This document shows positions 45,185 through 57,714 of a DNA stretch of 64,000 nucleotides, piece after piece; positions within the stretch are counted from its first letter, which is position 1; every line of letters starts with the position of its first letter. Below the pieces are notes generated by a model. The model was not told where the DNA came from, did not search any database, and was given only the letters and a program-made list of their open reading frames with translations. Source of the DNA: Cristatella mucedo (lineage: Eukaryota > Bryozoa > Phylactolaemata > Cristatellidae); the NCBI GenBank assembly GCA_009760855.2, contig WPIO01000007.1, positions 7,516,501 to 7,580,500 on the forward strand, read 5' to 3'. A program made the position numbers and the translations under genes.

Positions 45185-46380
45185 TAACTATCGTGCCCCA
45201 GCTAGCACTGATTCGGCCTCAATGGAAGGTGTCCGGACATTGTCTTGTTCTTTCAATTGTTCAATTGTTGACATTATCGATGTGGTGCCAAGTTCATGAA
45301 CGGGTAGCTGCGAATTAATCAGTATGCAAAAGATGATCGTCCGGAATCTGATAAAGAAGCTGCATGTTGAGATATGCCATAGCCAAAACCAGAAGACACT
45401 GCACTGAAAGCTCGGGAGATATATTGTGGACGCAATTTTAACTAGTGCTACGTTGCTTAGTCAACATGTTCGCTGTGGCCACTACAGTTTTCGGGCACTC
45501 CAAAGAGGTTGGTAGCATGATTGAGCTGAGGATCGAGACGACGAGCCTCGTCGACCACATAATTTAATTCAAGTTTGCCTCTATCTTGCATCTCATGGAA
45601 AACTTGCTATTGATTGCCCAGGAGTCGTCGCAAGCTTTGCAGAAATTAATTCACGACCCTTCAATGCATTGCAGTTGTTTGATCACGCCGTTCAGGCACT
45701 AATGAAGATTTGAAAGAAATAAATAGACGAAGACCGAATGAGATGCTTGCTTGGTCAAAGAAAGAAGCCTTCACGCCGAGGTCGATTAACGCGGAGGTTG
45801 ATCAACCGAATCTCAGTCGTTGCTAGGCGCCTTCGCTCCAAGGCTTAGCCCAGCTTCTTGCCCATCATCTCCGGTCTTGCAGCACACAAGATTGCCGATA
45901 TGCTCGAAGGTGTAGTAGCTGTGTCAGCATCTTTAGATCAAAGTTCGAAGCGTGACCGCCGGGTGAATCCAACTCGCTCGGTTCTCAATCCTCCTCGAAA
46001 TGAGCAGCGAATCAAGCAATGAATGCGTGGCCTGTGAAGACATATCCCCTGTGGCAATTGACGAGATACAATTATAATTACACTTTCCGCTTGACAAAGG
46101 CTTGACGGATGTGCTTCGCCTGGCAGCTAGCATCATCCTTCATTATAGTTTTTGCATTTAATGCCGAAATCCTCGCATTGCTTACAAGTGATGTAAATAA
46201 GATTGACGTTCCAGACGTCGAGCCGATCCCCTTAAGGCAGCTGTGTCGGAATGTTCATCGATAAATAGAGTCAGACTCGCCAATGACAGACAGCGGGACA
46301 CTTCTCCATCTCGCAGCCATTTTGGCAGAATCCGGTCGAGCCGGCGCCGGCTATAGACTAATGCACAAGCTGATGCAATT
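45185..46380 (+). repeat. Repeat H, copy 1 (within tandem duplication)
   Basis: Homologous to 51,105-52,075 and, inverted, to 34,450-35,450. The frame seen in copy 3 is broken here by stops and frameshifts; SKEVGSMIELRIETTSLVDH and FKFASILHLMENLLLIAQE-like blocks can still be read across frames near 45,500-45,640. A repeat F interrupts it at 45,717-45,908. Confidence 0.72.
45717..45908 (+). repeat. Repeat F, direct copy
   Basis: Highly similar to the inverse of 39,026-39,222. It lies inside repeat H copy 1; at the matching place in copy 2 (near 51,590-51,605) it is absent, so it inserted after the duplication or replaced a short stretch. Confidence 0.88.
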
Positions 46381-47044
46381 TATTCTGACACTGTCGGTGT
46401 CAGCCGCTACGGGAAAATGTCTCTGCAAGGCATATACACTTATCAAGACCTGCGTTTAAATGATGACGGGTTCTGACGACGTCAACGATCTATTGTCATT
46501 TACAAGAAGAAATTTTGGCCTGGCTGACGGTATCTCGAGATCACTTAAGTAAAGATTTCACTCAGCCACCGATCACGTATCGAATAAATGACTTGCGATT
46601 GTAATTATATCATCGGGTGCAGAGCTTTTTCCTATTTAAAAAAATTCTGGCTCCGTCACTAGATTACTTATATCATATACTTTTGTCATTCCTAAAGAAT
46701 TAGTCAAGTGCACAACTTAAAGCTAGCAATTGGCAAAATAATAAAGAGTCACGCCAGGTAAGAGAAATCACGAATACGCTATGGAATTGAAGAGCTTTTA
46801 AAAGGGTTTGAGACAAGCAATCAAAGAAAGCATCAGTTTTAGCAACTCTCACGGCCTTTTTTAGTTTGCTAGCCACCCAAGAGTTCGGTATAGTTTTTCA
46901 TGGTAACATTATCTATCCGTCTGTGTAGCCGTGCATTGAGTTGGTCTACACTTGACATCGTTTGTATCCGGTAACGGCTGGGGTGATGAGTGTCAGCTAT
47001 ATGGGACTGGCACCCTCCAAGGTCAATATCGTCGTCAGAGAGAC

Positions 47045-47765
47045 TTCAGCTGCATTGCCAAAATACCTGCATTTCGAAGCGTGGAACCACGTTTAATGAC
47101 CAGGCCAATGATATTTGCAATGTAATGTATATCCGTCTGTAACTCCACAAAGCCACTAAGACTGTGTGTGTGCTACGCAGGAGAGTTTTGTATAGCGCAC
47201 TCACAGCCTTTGCGGCTTCCGGTACGCATTCGGTAGCCAACAGACTTCGTCTCACGCAACAAAGAGAAAGTGGGAAGCATAGCAGAGTCAGGAGAGCAGT
47301 TGAGGTAGTGAGCAGTATGGAAGTGACAGCTCAAGACCGCTGGAAAGGATGAGTCATAGTCGGCAGCAGGAGAGTAGTTGTCGTTGCTTAAGAATTGTGG
47401 AAGCGAGTTCCACAGCCTAGGACCTGCAGAGGTAAAGCTTCTGTCGCCAACGGTCTTTAAGGGGAGGAATGGAATAGCTAATTTATTGTTCACGACCTGA
47501 GGGCACGAACAGGCTGAAACTGGTGCTGCAGTTCAGCTAGGTATTAAGGAGCCAAGTCACGGCAGGCGTTGTGGGTCAGCGTAAGAACTTCGTTCTTTAT
47601 CCGTTGATCAATCAGCAGCCACCCTAGCTCTTTTGAGCAAAGGAGACGCGTGGTCAAACCTATGGTACTTGAAAACTAGCCATGCAGCCATATTCACAGC
47701 CATTTGCAACGGCCTCATTGCTATATTTCTGCAAGTGATTGGCGTGCACGATTGTGGCTTCTCCG
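47045..47765 (-). mobile_element. LINE B 3' fragment
   Basis: Minus strand: LAIPFLPLKTVGDRSFTSAG, RLWNSLPQFL, an SFPAVLSCHFHTAHYLN-like segment, then LLATECVPEAAKAVSALYKT and ALWSYRRIYI. The same order is seen at 13,290-13,735. Upstream remains (reverse of GTCAACTGATCAATGGATAA-like region) run to about 47,760. Confidence 0.82.
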
Positions 47766-48409
47766 AGTTTTAGGAGCGAATGCAAAAGTACCGTGGAAAT
47801 GCAGGATTTTAACAACACGGCGACCTTACCAAGAACTCTAGAGCTTCATCGAGAGCTTTTCCCCCAAGAATTACATAGCCGAACCGAATGCTCTGGCAGC
47901 AGCCCGGCCTACCTGGATTTCCTATCAGCTCTCTGCTTCAGGTAACCTAAGGAGAAGCAGCTGGTATATTTTCTCCAACCGTCTTATACATATTAAAAAC
48001 CGTTCTCGGTCGAGTATGGCCCGAGGTCAGTTCAGATTGGGAATAGTGACAGTAGAAGCAGCATCGAGTTACACTCTTTCTAAAATGTCCTGCCAGCGTT
48101 GGCTTGAGTTGCAATATACGCGGCTTGTTGGCACCGAGTTGGCACCGAGCTTCACTCATGAGCTATGATCCCCCAAGGCCATCAGACCGGCGTACGAAAA
48201 GAGAGTGTAGCCAGGTTCTCGCCTCGAATTCAGACTCGATGGGAAGTAAAGCATGATAAAGTTGCATTACTAAACAAAGCGCTGCTCTTTGGTCTGCTTA
48301 TCGCCTCTATTACAATGTCGTCTCCGGTTAAAAGCCCGAGGCTAATCTCGATGTTCGTATTCTGCAGTAATAGCAGTATCGCCTCTATTTAATTGCGTGC
48401 CTGCGCATC

Positions 48410-49405
48410 CATCGTAGGACACTTGCTGGTTTTTAAATTAACAAACCAAGTTTCACCAAAAAGTTGAAAGGCCTAACCGTTGGTTAAATTAGAATCACTC
48501 CTAAGACGTCAGCCATAAACCTTGGCGTGTTATTCCAAATCACCTTATCCTTAGACGAGTACATTTCTATCAAAAAGTCGGCCTATTCAGATTTGAAAAT
48601 TGTATGAATATCTGGGCCCTCTTAGATTAGGCTAAGAAAACAGAACCAGTTAACGGTTTTGTATAGAAGCCTTTATATAATTCACTCACTCATTTTATTA
48701 AATACTCTCAACCTGAACTCCTTATTGCCTGCAACCGGTGGAAAACGCGACGGCCCTGTCTCGGTCTGTCGTGAACGTGGTAGCTGCATGCTCGATCATA
48801 TGATCTTCACTGGCTCTCTGTTAAGCCTGCTATTGATTCTAAAATTAAAAACATGGCTTACAGCTCCCTTTACTCCTAAACACAAGCCTACACATCTGAC
48901 CTCATGTTTCCCCCACTGGGCTCTCGCTTTACCAGCTCATCAGCATCTCATAATCTTGCCTCATCTACCACTAAATTAGAATCTTAAAGTGATCGAGCTT
49001 TAAGTGCCTATGCACCCAAAGTCTCAAATTTGCATTTGAGAACGTTCATTGCTTGTATTGACGTTGAACCCTTAAATTCACAGCTCAAATAGTTTCTGCT
49101 CCAGTCAGCCTATCTTTAGCCCTAGTAAACTTGTTTTATTTGGTGCCATGCTTTTTGCTTTAGCACTTTTGCACGATTAAGGTAATGCAAGTACCTCTAG
49201 GTCCTAATAACGGGTGGCCGCGAGCCTTTATTTTTACTTGAGCATATTGCCGTAAGCCAGACACAAGATCACACTTATAAGCTTGATTACCGAGCTTGTT
49301 ATTCGGCCGAACGGTAGTGAAACTCCCAGCAAGATGTGAAGCATCTGGTCACAGATTGGATTAGTAGGGCGGGCTATTCAAACGAACTTACATTATTGTC
49401 GTAAT
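48410..49405 (+). mobile_element. LINE C 3' fragment, uninterrupted copy
   Basis: A degenerate C-terminal domain (a HWLSVKPAIDSKIKN-like block and SFKCLCTQS), 3' UTR and a tail with GATGTGAAGCATCTGGTCAC. The empty site matching the LINE A insertion of copy 1 is at GCATTTGAGAACGTTC near 49,032. Confidence 0.8.
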
Positions 49406-50139
49406 ATGTGTGGTGGGTTCCAGCTGTCGAATCTTAATTCAAAGACGGTACAAATTGCTTGATGAGGCCTACCTTAATGTGCCGTGGTGGCGAGAGCAAC
49501 TGCTGATGATTGACCAGCGGCTTCCGCTTGATGTCGTTCTTCCCCAATCGAGAAGTTGTGAATACAGTGGTCCTCTAGCGCTTTTGTGAAATTGTCCTTA
49601 TATGTCTTGGCTCTCCTTCAGGCAAGGAAAACAAGCAAATTTCGTGAAACCGCATTAGAGGCCCATCGTGAATGATGACTCCACACTGTTGTCTTACACC
49701 ATGTCCCAGCAGTAGCCACCATACTTAAAGGCTTTAACAAAGATCTAACATAGGTGCACAGAGCTAGCCATAGATAGAGAGATGGGTAATTTTTTCCTTT
49801 ACAAAGTAGCCTTACTTTGAGGCTTCTTTATGAACTGTTAATGAACATGTTTCAATCACTCGGGCTACAGGTGGATCGTATAGACTCAAAAATGCTGGTC
49901 ACACTATTGCAGAAATACAGCCCATCTTGCCGTCTGAAGAAGTAAAAAAAGCTATGATAAATTCCCTCATCTATTTCTTTTACAATTTTTCCAACAAGTT
50001 ACATTTCTTGAGCCTATAATTCAGTATCTTAGCTTTTTGAATTGGTAGGATTAAGGTCTATGATTAGATATTTGAGGTCTTTCTGGTTGTGAAAGTATAA
50101 CGTTTTCTCCTCAGGCAGATGTTTGAAATTCACGGTGCA

Positions 50140-50470
50140 TCCTTTCCTAAAGGTGTGGTGGCTAGGGCTTGCGGTTCAGCAGCAGATACAGACCAACATT
50201 TCCGATATGATGAACGATTCCTGCTATGGCTTGGCTTCTTCATACCTAGTCGAAATATTACATAGATTTTCGTCTCCACGTGTCCTTATGTCATATACGG
50301 GCCTTAAATTAGCAGTTCCCTTTCTAGGCGTCAAGACTGTTTGCGACTGAAGCAATTGCTCTGCAGGCCATAGCCAGGGGAACTCACAGGATTTTCACGA
50401 TCTCTTGCACTGTGACACAATCTTTACACTGACTCTGAGCTACTACCACCATGCTACTAATATTTGCTCG
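50140..50470 (+). mobile_element. LINE B fragment
   Basis: YGLASSYLVEILHRFSSPR and LAVPFLGVKTV blocks in the order of LINE B. Found only in copy 2 of the duplication. Confidence 0.72.
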
Positions 50471-51067
50471 ACTGCCCACCCGCTAAGCTCGGCGTCAATG
50501 CACCTCCGGTTTTGCCCAATCGCTGCTCGCCTTTAACGAACAGGGTTGTGGGTTTCAGCTTCGTCGGACATGCGAAGCCCAGTGATATATATTACGTTCT
50601 CTCGGGACACTTTAAGAATGAATTATAGTCGTACTTCCTCCTTGTTTGGCATGAAGAGTTTACTGGCAAAGATAAATTTGCCAAAGGCAGCTTTACGTTT
50701 GAGTGCTCTATAGATGTATCTATTGCATAATAACAGCTAAGTCCTAAATGGGTGCGTGTAGAAGGGCGGAGATAGATTACACTGAATGTGGATCTGCAAA
50801 GTCTTAACTCGCTGTCTCATTTTCTGCTTTCTCTGCGAGGCATTTCATCCGATTCAGGAGGTTGGGGAAGGTAGTTCAGGGTAGCTAGTTATAAGGGCGA
50901 TTTACCATGTCACGCGTGCTTAGATAAGTGAGAGGTGCTTATAGTGACACTGCCCATGCTGGGAATAAACCCATTGAAATACTTCCATTAGAGAATATCT
51001 GAAGTACGCAAAAAGAGATCTAGTTATTATTATTTTTTGTAATTTAGCTACTGCTTATTTATTCAGA

Positions 51068-51101
51068 TATGCATTATTATTATTATTATTATTATTATTA
51101 T
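51068..51101. repeat. (ATT)n microsatellite
   Basis: About 11 ATT units in copy 2 of the duplication, near a tail-like AGAATATCTGAAGTACG sequence that may be a further LINE end. Confidence 0.9.
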
Positions 51102-51104
51102 ACC

Positions 51105-52075
51105 CCAGCTAACCCCACTTCGTCATCGATGGAAGGCGCCCCGACATAGCACTGTTCTGCGAGTTTTTCAGTGACATGATAAAAGTGGTGCCAAATTCTT
51201 GCACAGGCAGCTGCGAATTAATCAGTAAGCAGACGCAGATGGTCCGGAATCTGATAAACGAGCTGAATGCTGAGACAGGCCTTAGCTTGAACTAGAAGAA
51301 ACTGCTCTGGAAGCTCAGGAGATATATTGAGGACGCAGTTTTAGCTAGTGCTATATTGCACTTTAAAGAGGTCGGTAACATGGCTGAGCAGAGAATTAAC
51401 GCGGCAAGCCTCGTCGACCACATACATACATACATCCAAGTTTGCCTCTATCTTGCATCTCATGGCGAGCTTGCTGTTGATTACCCAGAAGATGTCGCAA
51501 GCTTTGCAAAAATAGAATCTTGAAACGTCAATGCTATGCAATTGTTAAATCACACCGTTCAGGCACTAATGGAAACTGGAACAGCTCGCGATGATGATCT
51601 GTTGACCAAGGTGTAATAGCTGTGTCAGCATCTTCAGACCGAGGTGCGAGGCGTGACAGCCAGGTAAATCCGACCCGGTTGGTAATCCTCCTCGAAATGA
51701 ACATCAAATAATATCGAATGCATGGCCTGTGGAGAACTATTCCTTGTGGCAATGAACGAGATACCATCAGAATATTGCACTTTCCGTTTGACAAAGACTT
51801 GACGGATGTGCTTCGCCTGGCAGCTAGCATCATCCTTCATTATAGTTTTTTGCATTTAATGCCGAAATCCTCGCATTGCTTGCAAGTGATGTAAATAAGA
51901 TTGACGTTCCAGACGTCGAGCCGATCCTCTTAAGGCAGCTGTGTCGCAATGTTCATTGGTCGGTAAATAGAGTCAGACTCGCCAATGACAGACAGTGGGA
52001 CACTTCTCCATCTCGCAGCCATTTTGGAAGAATCCGGTCGAGCCGGCGCCGGCTATAGACTAATGCACAAGCTGA
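51105..52075 (+). repeat. Repeat H, copy 2
   Basis: Homologous to 45,185-46,380 without the repeat F insertion. A KLLWKLRRYIEDAVLASAI-like block and a SKFASILHLMASLLLITQ-like block can be read in two frames. Confidence 0.72.
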
Positions 52076-52929
52076 TGATGTGTATTCTGACACTGCCGGT
52101 GTCAGCCGCTACGGCAAAATGTCTCTGCAGCATATTTAACCTTATCAAGGCATGCATTTAAATGATGACGGGTGTGGACGACGTCAATCAAGCTTATCTG
52201 TTGTATTTTAAGAAAGAAATTTTAGCGTGGCTGACAATATCTCGAGATCACGTACTGTTAGTCTATTCTCTGCCACTGATCACGTGTCGAATAAATGATT
52301 TGCGATTGTAATTATATCATCGGATGCAGAGCATCTTCTTATCTGGAAATCCTGGCTCCTCCACGGGATTACTTATTCTCGCAATCTTCATCATTTCCAC
52401 AGAATAAGTCAAGCGCCAAATTAAAAAGCTTGCAAGTGCCAATAAAAGCGCCAGGGAAGATGAGAGAAATCATGAATACGCTATGGAATTCCAAGAGCTG
52501 TAAACAGAACGTCAGAAAAGCAATCAAAGAAAGCATCACTTTCCGCTACTCGCAGCACCCGCTCCAGTTCGCTAGCCAGCCAGTCATTTGGCAAAGGTTT
52601 CAGAAGCTATAATTGGACAATATGAATGCAGCTGAAGAATAATCAGCTCATTATTATGTGCAGATTTTAAATTGGCACTCTAACATTGATGGCGTAGCTG
52701 AGCTTCCTGAATACGACCCGCTTTCCAGCTGCAGTCTAGTATATTGGGCTAATGGTAGAAAACGTGAGCGAATATCGAATAAAGTAGAGCACAAGAATTA
52801 TCGCCAGCATCTCAGCAGCAATGCCATTTAAGGGCCTTGTGAAGCAAGATAATGCATCTCTTCTTGTAAGTCCACAATCCCCTAAAGAACAAGTAAAATT
52901 TAAGCTTTCAATATCTCACTCTCAGCTTC

Positions 52930-53485
52930 AGTGGCTTTCAATAAGCACACTGCAGTCAACAGAGTTAATCTCATGAAAGAACAGCACGTGAGGAGCACAA
53001 CTGAATCAGAAGAGTCATTAGAAGAAGTGAGCAGAATGGAACTAGCAGATCATGACAGCTGGAAAGGATATGCCACAGTCAGCAGCAGAAGAAGAGATGT
53101 CATTGTGTGCAAAGTTTAGCAGTGAGTTCGACTCTCTAGGGCAAGCTGAGCCAAAGCTTTTGTTGCAAAGGGTCTTCAAGTGACGGAACCAAAAGGCTAA
53201 CGTATTGTTGAAAGAGTACCTGAGAGCATAATGAGGTTAAAACTGGTGCAGTTGCTCAGCAAGCTTTCAAGGATTCATCCATGGCGGGTATTGTTGATCA
53301 TTGTCAGAAGGTTTCTCTTTATCATTTGATCAACCGTGAGGCATCACAGCTCCTTCAGCAAAGGAGACACATTGTTGAGCATCTGTGGTTTAATAACTAG
53401 CCTTGCAGCCAAGTTCATTACCAGCTGCAGCGGCTTAATGGTTTCTTCGGTACCCCAGCTAAAACTTAATTTACAGCAGTCCAGC
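52930..53485 (-). mobile_element. LINE B 3' fragment, second duplication copy
   Basis: Corresponds to the LINE B at 47,200-47,765: GTGAGCAGAATGGAACTAGC, GACAGCTGGAAAGGATATGC and TTGATCAACCGTGAGGCATC follow the same order on the plus strand (element is minus). More decayed than its partner. Confidence 0.75.
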
Positions 53486-54050
53486 TTAGACGGAATAGAG
53501 GAGCCATCTAAATTTCCAGCAAGGCGCTGTGATAGACAATCTACAATTTTAGACAGGAATCGGTAGTGATGGCTATCTGTGGAGGCAGTCTACTAGGTAT
53601 ACATGGAGAACAGAAAAGTTTGAAGGGCAGACCCTTGGCGGAACTTCACATCTGACTGATCTGCTGGATGAGACTTGACCAACACACGAAAGCTATTCTG
53701 ATATGTCATAAAAAAATTGCGGAAAATAAATTGGTTAAAATAATGTTAATTCTTGAGATCTTTATGAATTCCTGATTTGTAAAGATAAGGAAGCGGCTGT
53801 CATAATCTATTAGTTAGCTGTCCAACGGCCTTTAGTCAACTGTACTTGGTGCTTTAAAGTGAGTTTCAGGCCATGGCTTGTGTCGTGAGGATATGCCCTC
53901 TGTGGCTTTAGTGTAGGCCGCTCTGCGTTCGCGACACGAGCAGCTCTATTTCGGATATGGACACTCTCGATTTTCGTCAAGCTTCGATACCGTCGGCTTG
54001 CTAATGTACCTAACAAGTGCATTTTTGCCTAAATTTAAAGTTTAAAGTAG
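53486..54050. other. No gene or repeat recognised
   Basis: Short open frames only. No exon or repeat family could be supported. Confidence 0.45.
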
Positions 54051-54051
54051 T

Positions 54052-54860
54052 CAAGACCGGTGCTGTCACGACATCAGCCGGCTTTCAGCTGCAGCATCTT
54101 GGAGAATACGAACTAGAAACGTGGCATCCAAAGGATTAGATGTCGGTTCGAGGCTTAACTGTACGACTTGAGCCCAAAGGGCGGGTGATTCAATGCCTGG
54201 CCTGATTTGGAAGTAGTTCAGATAGGTAGGCTGTAGCACCTGAGGCTGTAGCACCTGAGGCTGTAGCACCTGAGGCTGTAGCACCTGAGGCTGTAGCACC
54301 TGAATGAAGAGGAAGAGCATGAAGGAATCTACGAGTACGCAACTAGATTTTGTTGATACGCTGCTTGTGTGTGCCCGTGCATGTCGGTGAGAAGTTGAAT
54401 ACTATGAAAATTTTGAAGTTTATGACAGACAAGCCTAGCTGCTGAGTTTTTTTTTTAATAACTATAAGTACCTTAGTGCACAGGCCAAAAGGTCTGGAAA
54501 TACCGAGTTGCAGGATTCATGACGGGATGACGCATATGTATGGAATAACTTAGATGTGTTATACTAGTCTAACCAGACCCGAATTTTTGAACTGTTACAT
54601 AGCTGAAATGAACGTATGTAGAATTTAATGTGCATCTGGTGTTCGACAAGCGAAAGGTCTCTTTTGGAACAGGCAACCTAGATTTCGTGCAGATACTACA
54701 AGAGATAGACTGGCAGAGCACATTTTGAGGATCTTTCTCTCCACTTTATGAGAAACACATAGTTGTATCACAACTACTAGGTTTTTGAGGTAATTAAATC
54801 AGGCTGAGCACCCATAGTCGCCAAATATTAACCATGAGGCTGTTAATGCTACTTACTCTT
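54052..54860 (-). mobile_element. Old LINE A-like fragment with minisatellite
   Basis: Minus-strand remains of the C-terminal half of ORF2 (reverse of GAGAATACGAACTAGAAACG, GACAGACAAGCCTAGCTGCT and GATTCATGACGGGATGAC). Strongly diverged. A five-unit 15-bp array lies inside it. Confidence 0.75.
54229..54304. repeat. 15-bp minisatellite inside LINE A
   Basis: About five units of AGGCTGTAGCACCTG. Other LINE A copies have a single AGGCTAGAGCCGAAGAATGA at this place, so the array grew from one LINE word. Confidence 0.95.
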
Positions 54861-55179
54861 CGCTGGAAATCATTGGGCATTATAATTATTTCAATCATCC
54901 AACCCATCCTAATATAAACGTCAAGCTGCAACCTGCATTATCTCGTAGAAATTGTTCAAGGTTTACTAAAGCCATGGAAAAGAGCTTGCCACTATGGCTT
55001 TCGTCTGTGCCTTTACCCCCATAGTCTTCAAATTCATTTAAACTGGAGTAGTCGTTCAGTGTTTAGTGCTCCACTGAATTAATGGGTTACACTAAAGTCA
55101 TTCAATTGGGTTTTTCCAAAGGCATTCGAATCAATCATCTTTCGAACGATACTCGAAGAGCCTAAGTTGCACTTAAAGA

Positions 55180-55623
55180 TCTCAGATCTACTCCCGCACC
55201 AGGCCAAGCATCGTACCAACTGCTTTCAGGAATCTAACAGTCTACCAATACCTCGTGCAAACTCAAATCCTGTGGAGACCGTGCGTTTAGTTCGCATGCT
55301 CCTAAAGCCTGGAACTCACTCCCGACTTGCGTCAGAACATCCCTGATTTGACCGCGTTTAAAAAGAACTTAAAAACACACCTATTTAGGACAGCATTTAG
55401 TGGGTTCCTTTGATTCGTCCTTCATGTGCTTATGCGTGCTGACACTGTGCATGCTGCCACTAACCACACTTGCATGCTGACCCTGTGCATGTCACCCCTA
55501 ACCATGTTACTCATGTTATTTATCAAGCATGATATTACTCACGATTCAATTGCGTTTCCCTTTGCAGCAAATGTAAAGTGCCGATGAAGAGATTGAGTTC
55601 TCTGAGGGCGCCTTATCAAGTGC

Positions 55624-55628
<5 letters not shown>
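55180..55628 (+). mobile_element. LINE A 3' fragment
   Basis: Starts at [12 protein letters not shown]-like sequence and runs to the tail AGGGCGCCTTATCAAGTG; the usual ATT repeats are replaced by a TA microsatellite. Confidence 0.9.
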
Positions 55629-55718
<90 letters not shown>

Positions 55719-55728
55719 TATGTATATA
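55629..55728. repeat. (TA)n microsatellite
   Basis: About 48 TA units with three TG interruptions, at the tail of a LINE A. Confidence 0.97.
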
Positions 55729-55734
55729 ACAATA

Positions 55735-55945
55735 TCAACAACAATGCGTAAGCACATCAATGACGAATCACAGGGACCCACTAAATGCTGTCCTAAATAG
55801 GTGTGTTTTTAAGTTTCTTTTAAATGTGGTCAGGTCAGGGGATGTTCTGACGCAGGTCGGGAGGGAGTTCCAGGCTTTGGGAGCATACGAGCTAAATGCG
55901 CGGTCTCCAAAGGATTTAAGGTTTGTACGAGGTATATTTAAGGTT
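55735..55945 (-). mobile_element. LINE A fragment facing the previous one
   Basis: A minus-strand piece (GACGAATCACAGGGACCCAC through GTTTGTACGAGGTAT) lacking tail and UTR end. With 55,260-55,425 it forms an inverted repeat around the TA tract. Confidence 0.9.
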
Positions 55946-55952
55946 ATATTTC

Positions 55953-55954
<2 letters not shown>

Positions 55955-55988
<34 letters not shown>

Positions 55989-55992
55989 GATA
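55955..55992. repeat. Palindromic (TA)n
   Basis: TCAGATATAT and ATATATCTGA bracket a short TA run, making a perfect palindrome. Confidence 0.9.
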
Positions 55993-56785
55993 TCCTTAAG
56001 AACAGTGATTGGTCTGGCCGATGAGGCTCTGGCTTGGCACGAATCAAACCTGTCAGTTCGTGCCCACTTCAAATTGTGCAGTGGCTAGGTCTAATCCAGC
56101 TGGCCAGTCACCTGAGAAAATCCACAACGTTCCATTCTTAGCCAGCTATCACTTTGACTCTGATGACACCAAACAGTGCTCATAACGTAAACAGCCCGTA
56201 TGAGCTGCGTTGACAGATAAAATGAATGCCCGCTTTTTAGACATTCTATCCAGGAATATAAGTCAGTTTCATAAGCGAAACGACTACAATGACCGAGATT
56301 CTACTAATACGACAACCAAAGTATATATGCGAACTAATCGAGGCATCTCTTTTTTAATTTGTGAGCGGTCGTCACACGACTATTATTCAGGCTTCTCCTT
56401 GACGACTGCCTGACGTTAAACAGATATCGTCAGAAAACAGCTTCGATAGCGAGTCACTATATTTGACTCTGGTACAAGATTAGGGTGTCGCGGGTCGCTA
56501 AAGATCTACTGGCTCCCTGGTTTTGTTAGGATCTGACTAATGCAATTCAGTTTGGCATGGCTAAAGAACAAATGTACATATCAAACGCTAGCGATGAATA
56601 TAGCTTTACTGCTGATTTATACCTGTATTTCCATGACATCCAGCTAAGTGACTTACTTACAGAAAGAGCAGCGGTTATTCCCAACTGATCGGCAACATTT
56701 TCAACATCATATGCCATGCAACGTTTTCGCTTTACAACACAAGAGCCTCAATAGCTTGTTTCCTTCATAACTAAATGAATCGATA
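55993..56785. other. No gene recognised
   Basis: Possible remains of LINE RT words near 56,130-56,190 (CACTTTGACTCTGATGACAC resembles the FYADD region) but too decayed to call. Confidence 0.4.
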
Positions 56786-56789
56786 CATT

Positions 56790-57180
56790 TCAGATTCCCA
56801 GTGCCCTTAGGTTATCTCAGGAGGATAACAAAGTTGTGCCATTCCTTTACTTGAAGCCATTTGGCAGCACAAACTTGGGCTCTGCAGGTTATTGACTGTG
56901 GAAATCGCTTCCACTATTCTTACACAACGGCTTTTTTTAATTTGTTGCCAACTACGGCGCATACTTTTTAGCTGTCCGGTGCAGATACTTCTACAATACT
57001 CCCTTCATCGACCGCCATTGTAACTCAGCTTTGCTTCTCTCAATAACTTTGTTTCAAAGGATTGGGTTTCTTTACAACTACCTACCTATAAAAATCCCCT
57101 TGGGCATTGAGTTATCCAGAGATAACGCACCAGCAAAGAATCAACCTGATCTTTGTTGCTTTGTGGAGTCGAAGAGAGAA
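56790..57180 (+). mobile_element. LINE B 3' fragment, old
   Basis: Frameshifted blocks corresponding to the LAVPFLRLKTVG region, the ALQVIDCGNRFHYSYT region and an ALWSRRE end. Same order as 13,430-13,740. Confidence 0.65.
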
Positions 57181-57714
57181 ATAAATCATTTGGCTTCACA
57201 GCCACAGTAAGAGACATCTGGTATACGTTCTTTTTGTTCTCAAGGTCGTCTTCAAGTACCGGGTACGTTACTACAGACCATTCAAAGATCTTGTATAATG
57301 CTTACACTCTGGCATCCCTAACCGTGCATCGGGTATTATGGTTTTTCTTTTCTGGACTTTAAGCACGGGCATGCAAAGCTGATCTAGTGGTCGCTTTTAT
57401 CGTCCTCTCAATACTCGAGACTTACTGTAGTATGTCCGCTCTTGCCACAGCCATTAGAAATAGATATCCTCTCTACTAGCATTGCTCGAAGAATGACACT
57501 CAGGATAGTACTAGCTAACCGCGGATTGTGTTTCACTCACTACTGCTGCTTATGTTTGCAGAAGATGCCACATATTTCAAGCTGCACAGTAACCACAATC
57601 TCAGCGACTCGGCTAAAATCTTTTCAGTTGCTCTTGCTCTATAGCTTTGATAAACCAATGCTCCGAAGTTTGCTCCATTTTGGTAGAGCTCTTTGTTTGG
57701 ATACCGTTAACATT

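Larger units (their letters stand above)
39805..47765 (+). repeat. Tandem duplication, copy 1
   Basis: The segment matches 48,165-53,490 in the same order and orientation. Paired landmarks: GCCTGCTTATCGTCACTATT / GTCTGCTTATCGCCTCTATT, GGTCCTAATAACGGGTGGCC in both, GAAACCGCA...GAGGCCCATC, CTAAATGGGT, GATGACATCCG region, CTTGACGGATGTGCTTCGCC, GCCGGCGCCGGCTATAGACT. Both end in a minus-strand LINE B. Copy 1 carries the LINE A at 40,712-43,662, repeat G and repeat F, none of which is in copy 2. Confidence 0.88.
48165..53490 (+). repeat. Tandem duplication, copy 2
   Basis: Direct counterpart of 39,805-47,765, separated from it by about 400 bp. It lacks the LINE A, repeat G and repeat F of copy 1, and instead has a plus-strand LINE B piece at 50,140-50,470 and an ATT microsatellite at 51,068-51,101. 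Identity is modest, so the duplication is old. Confidence 0.88.
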
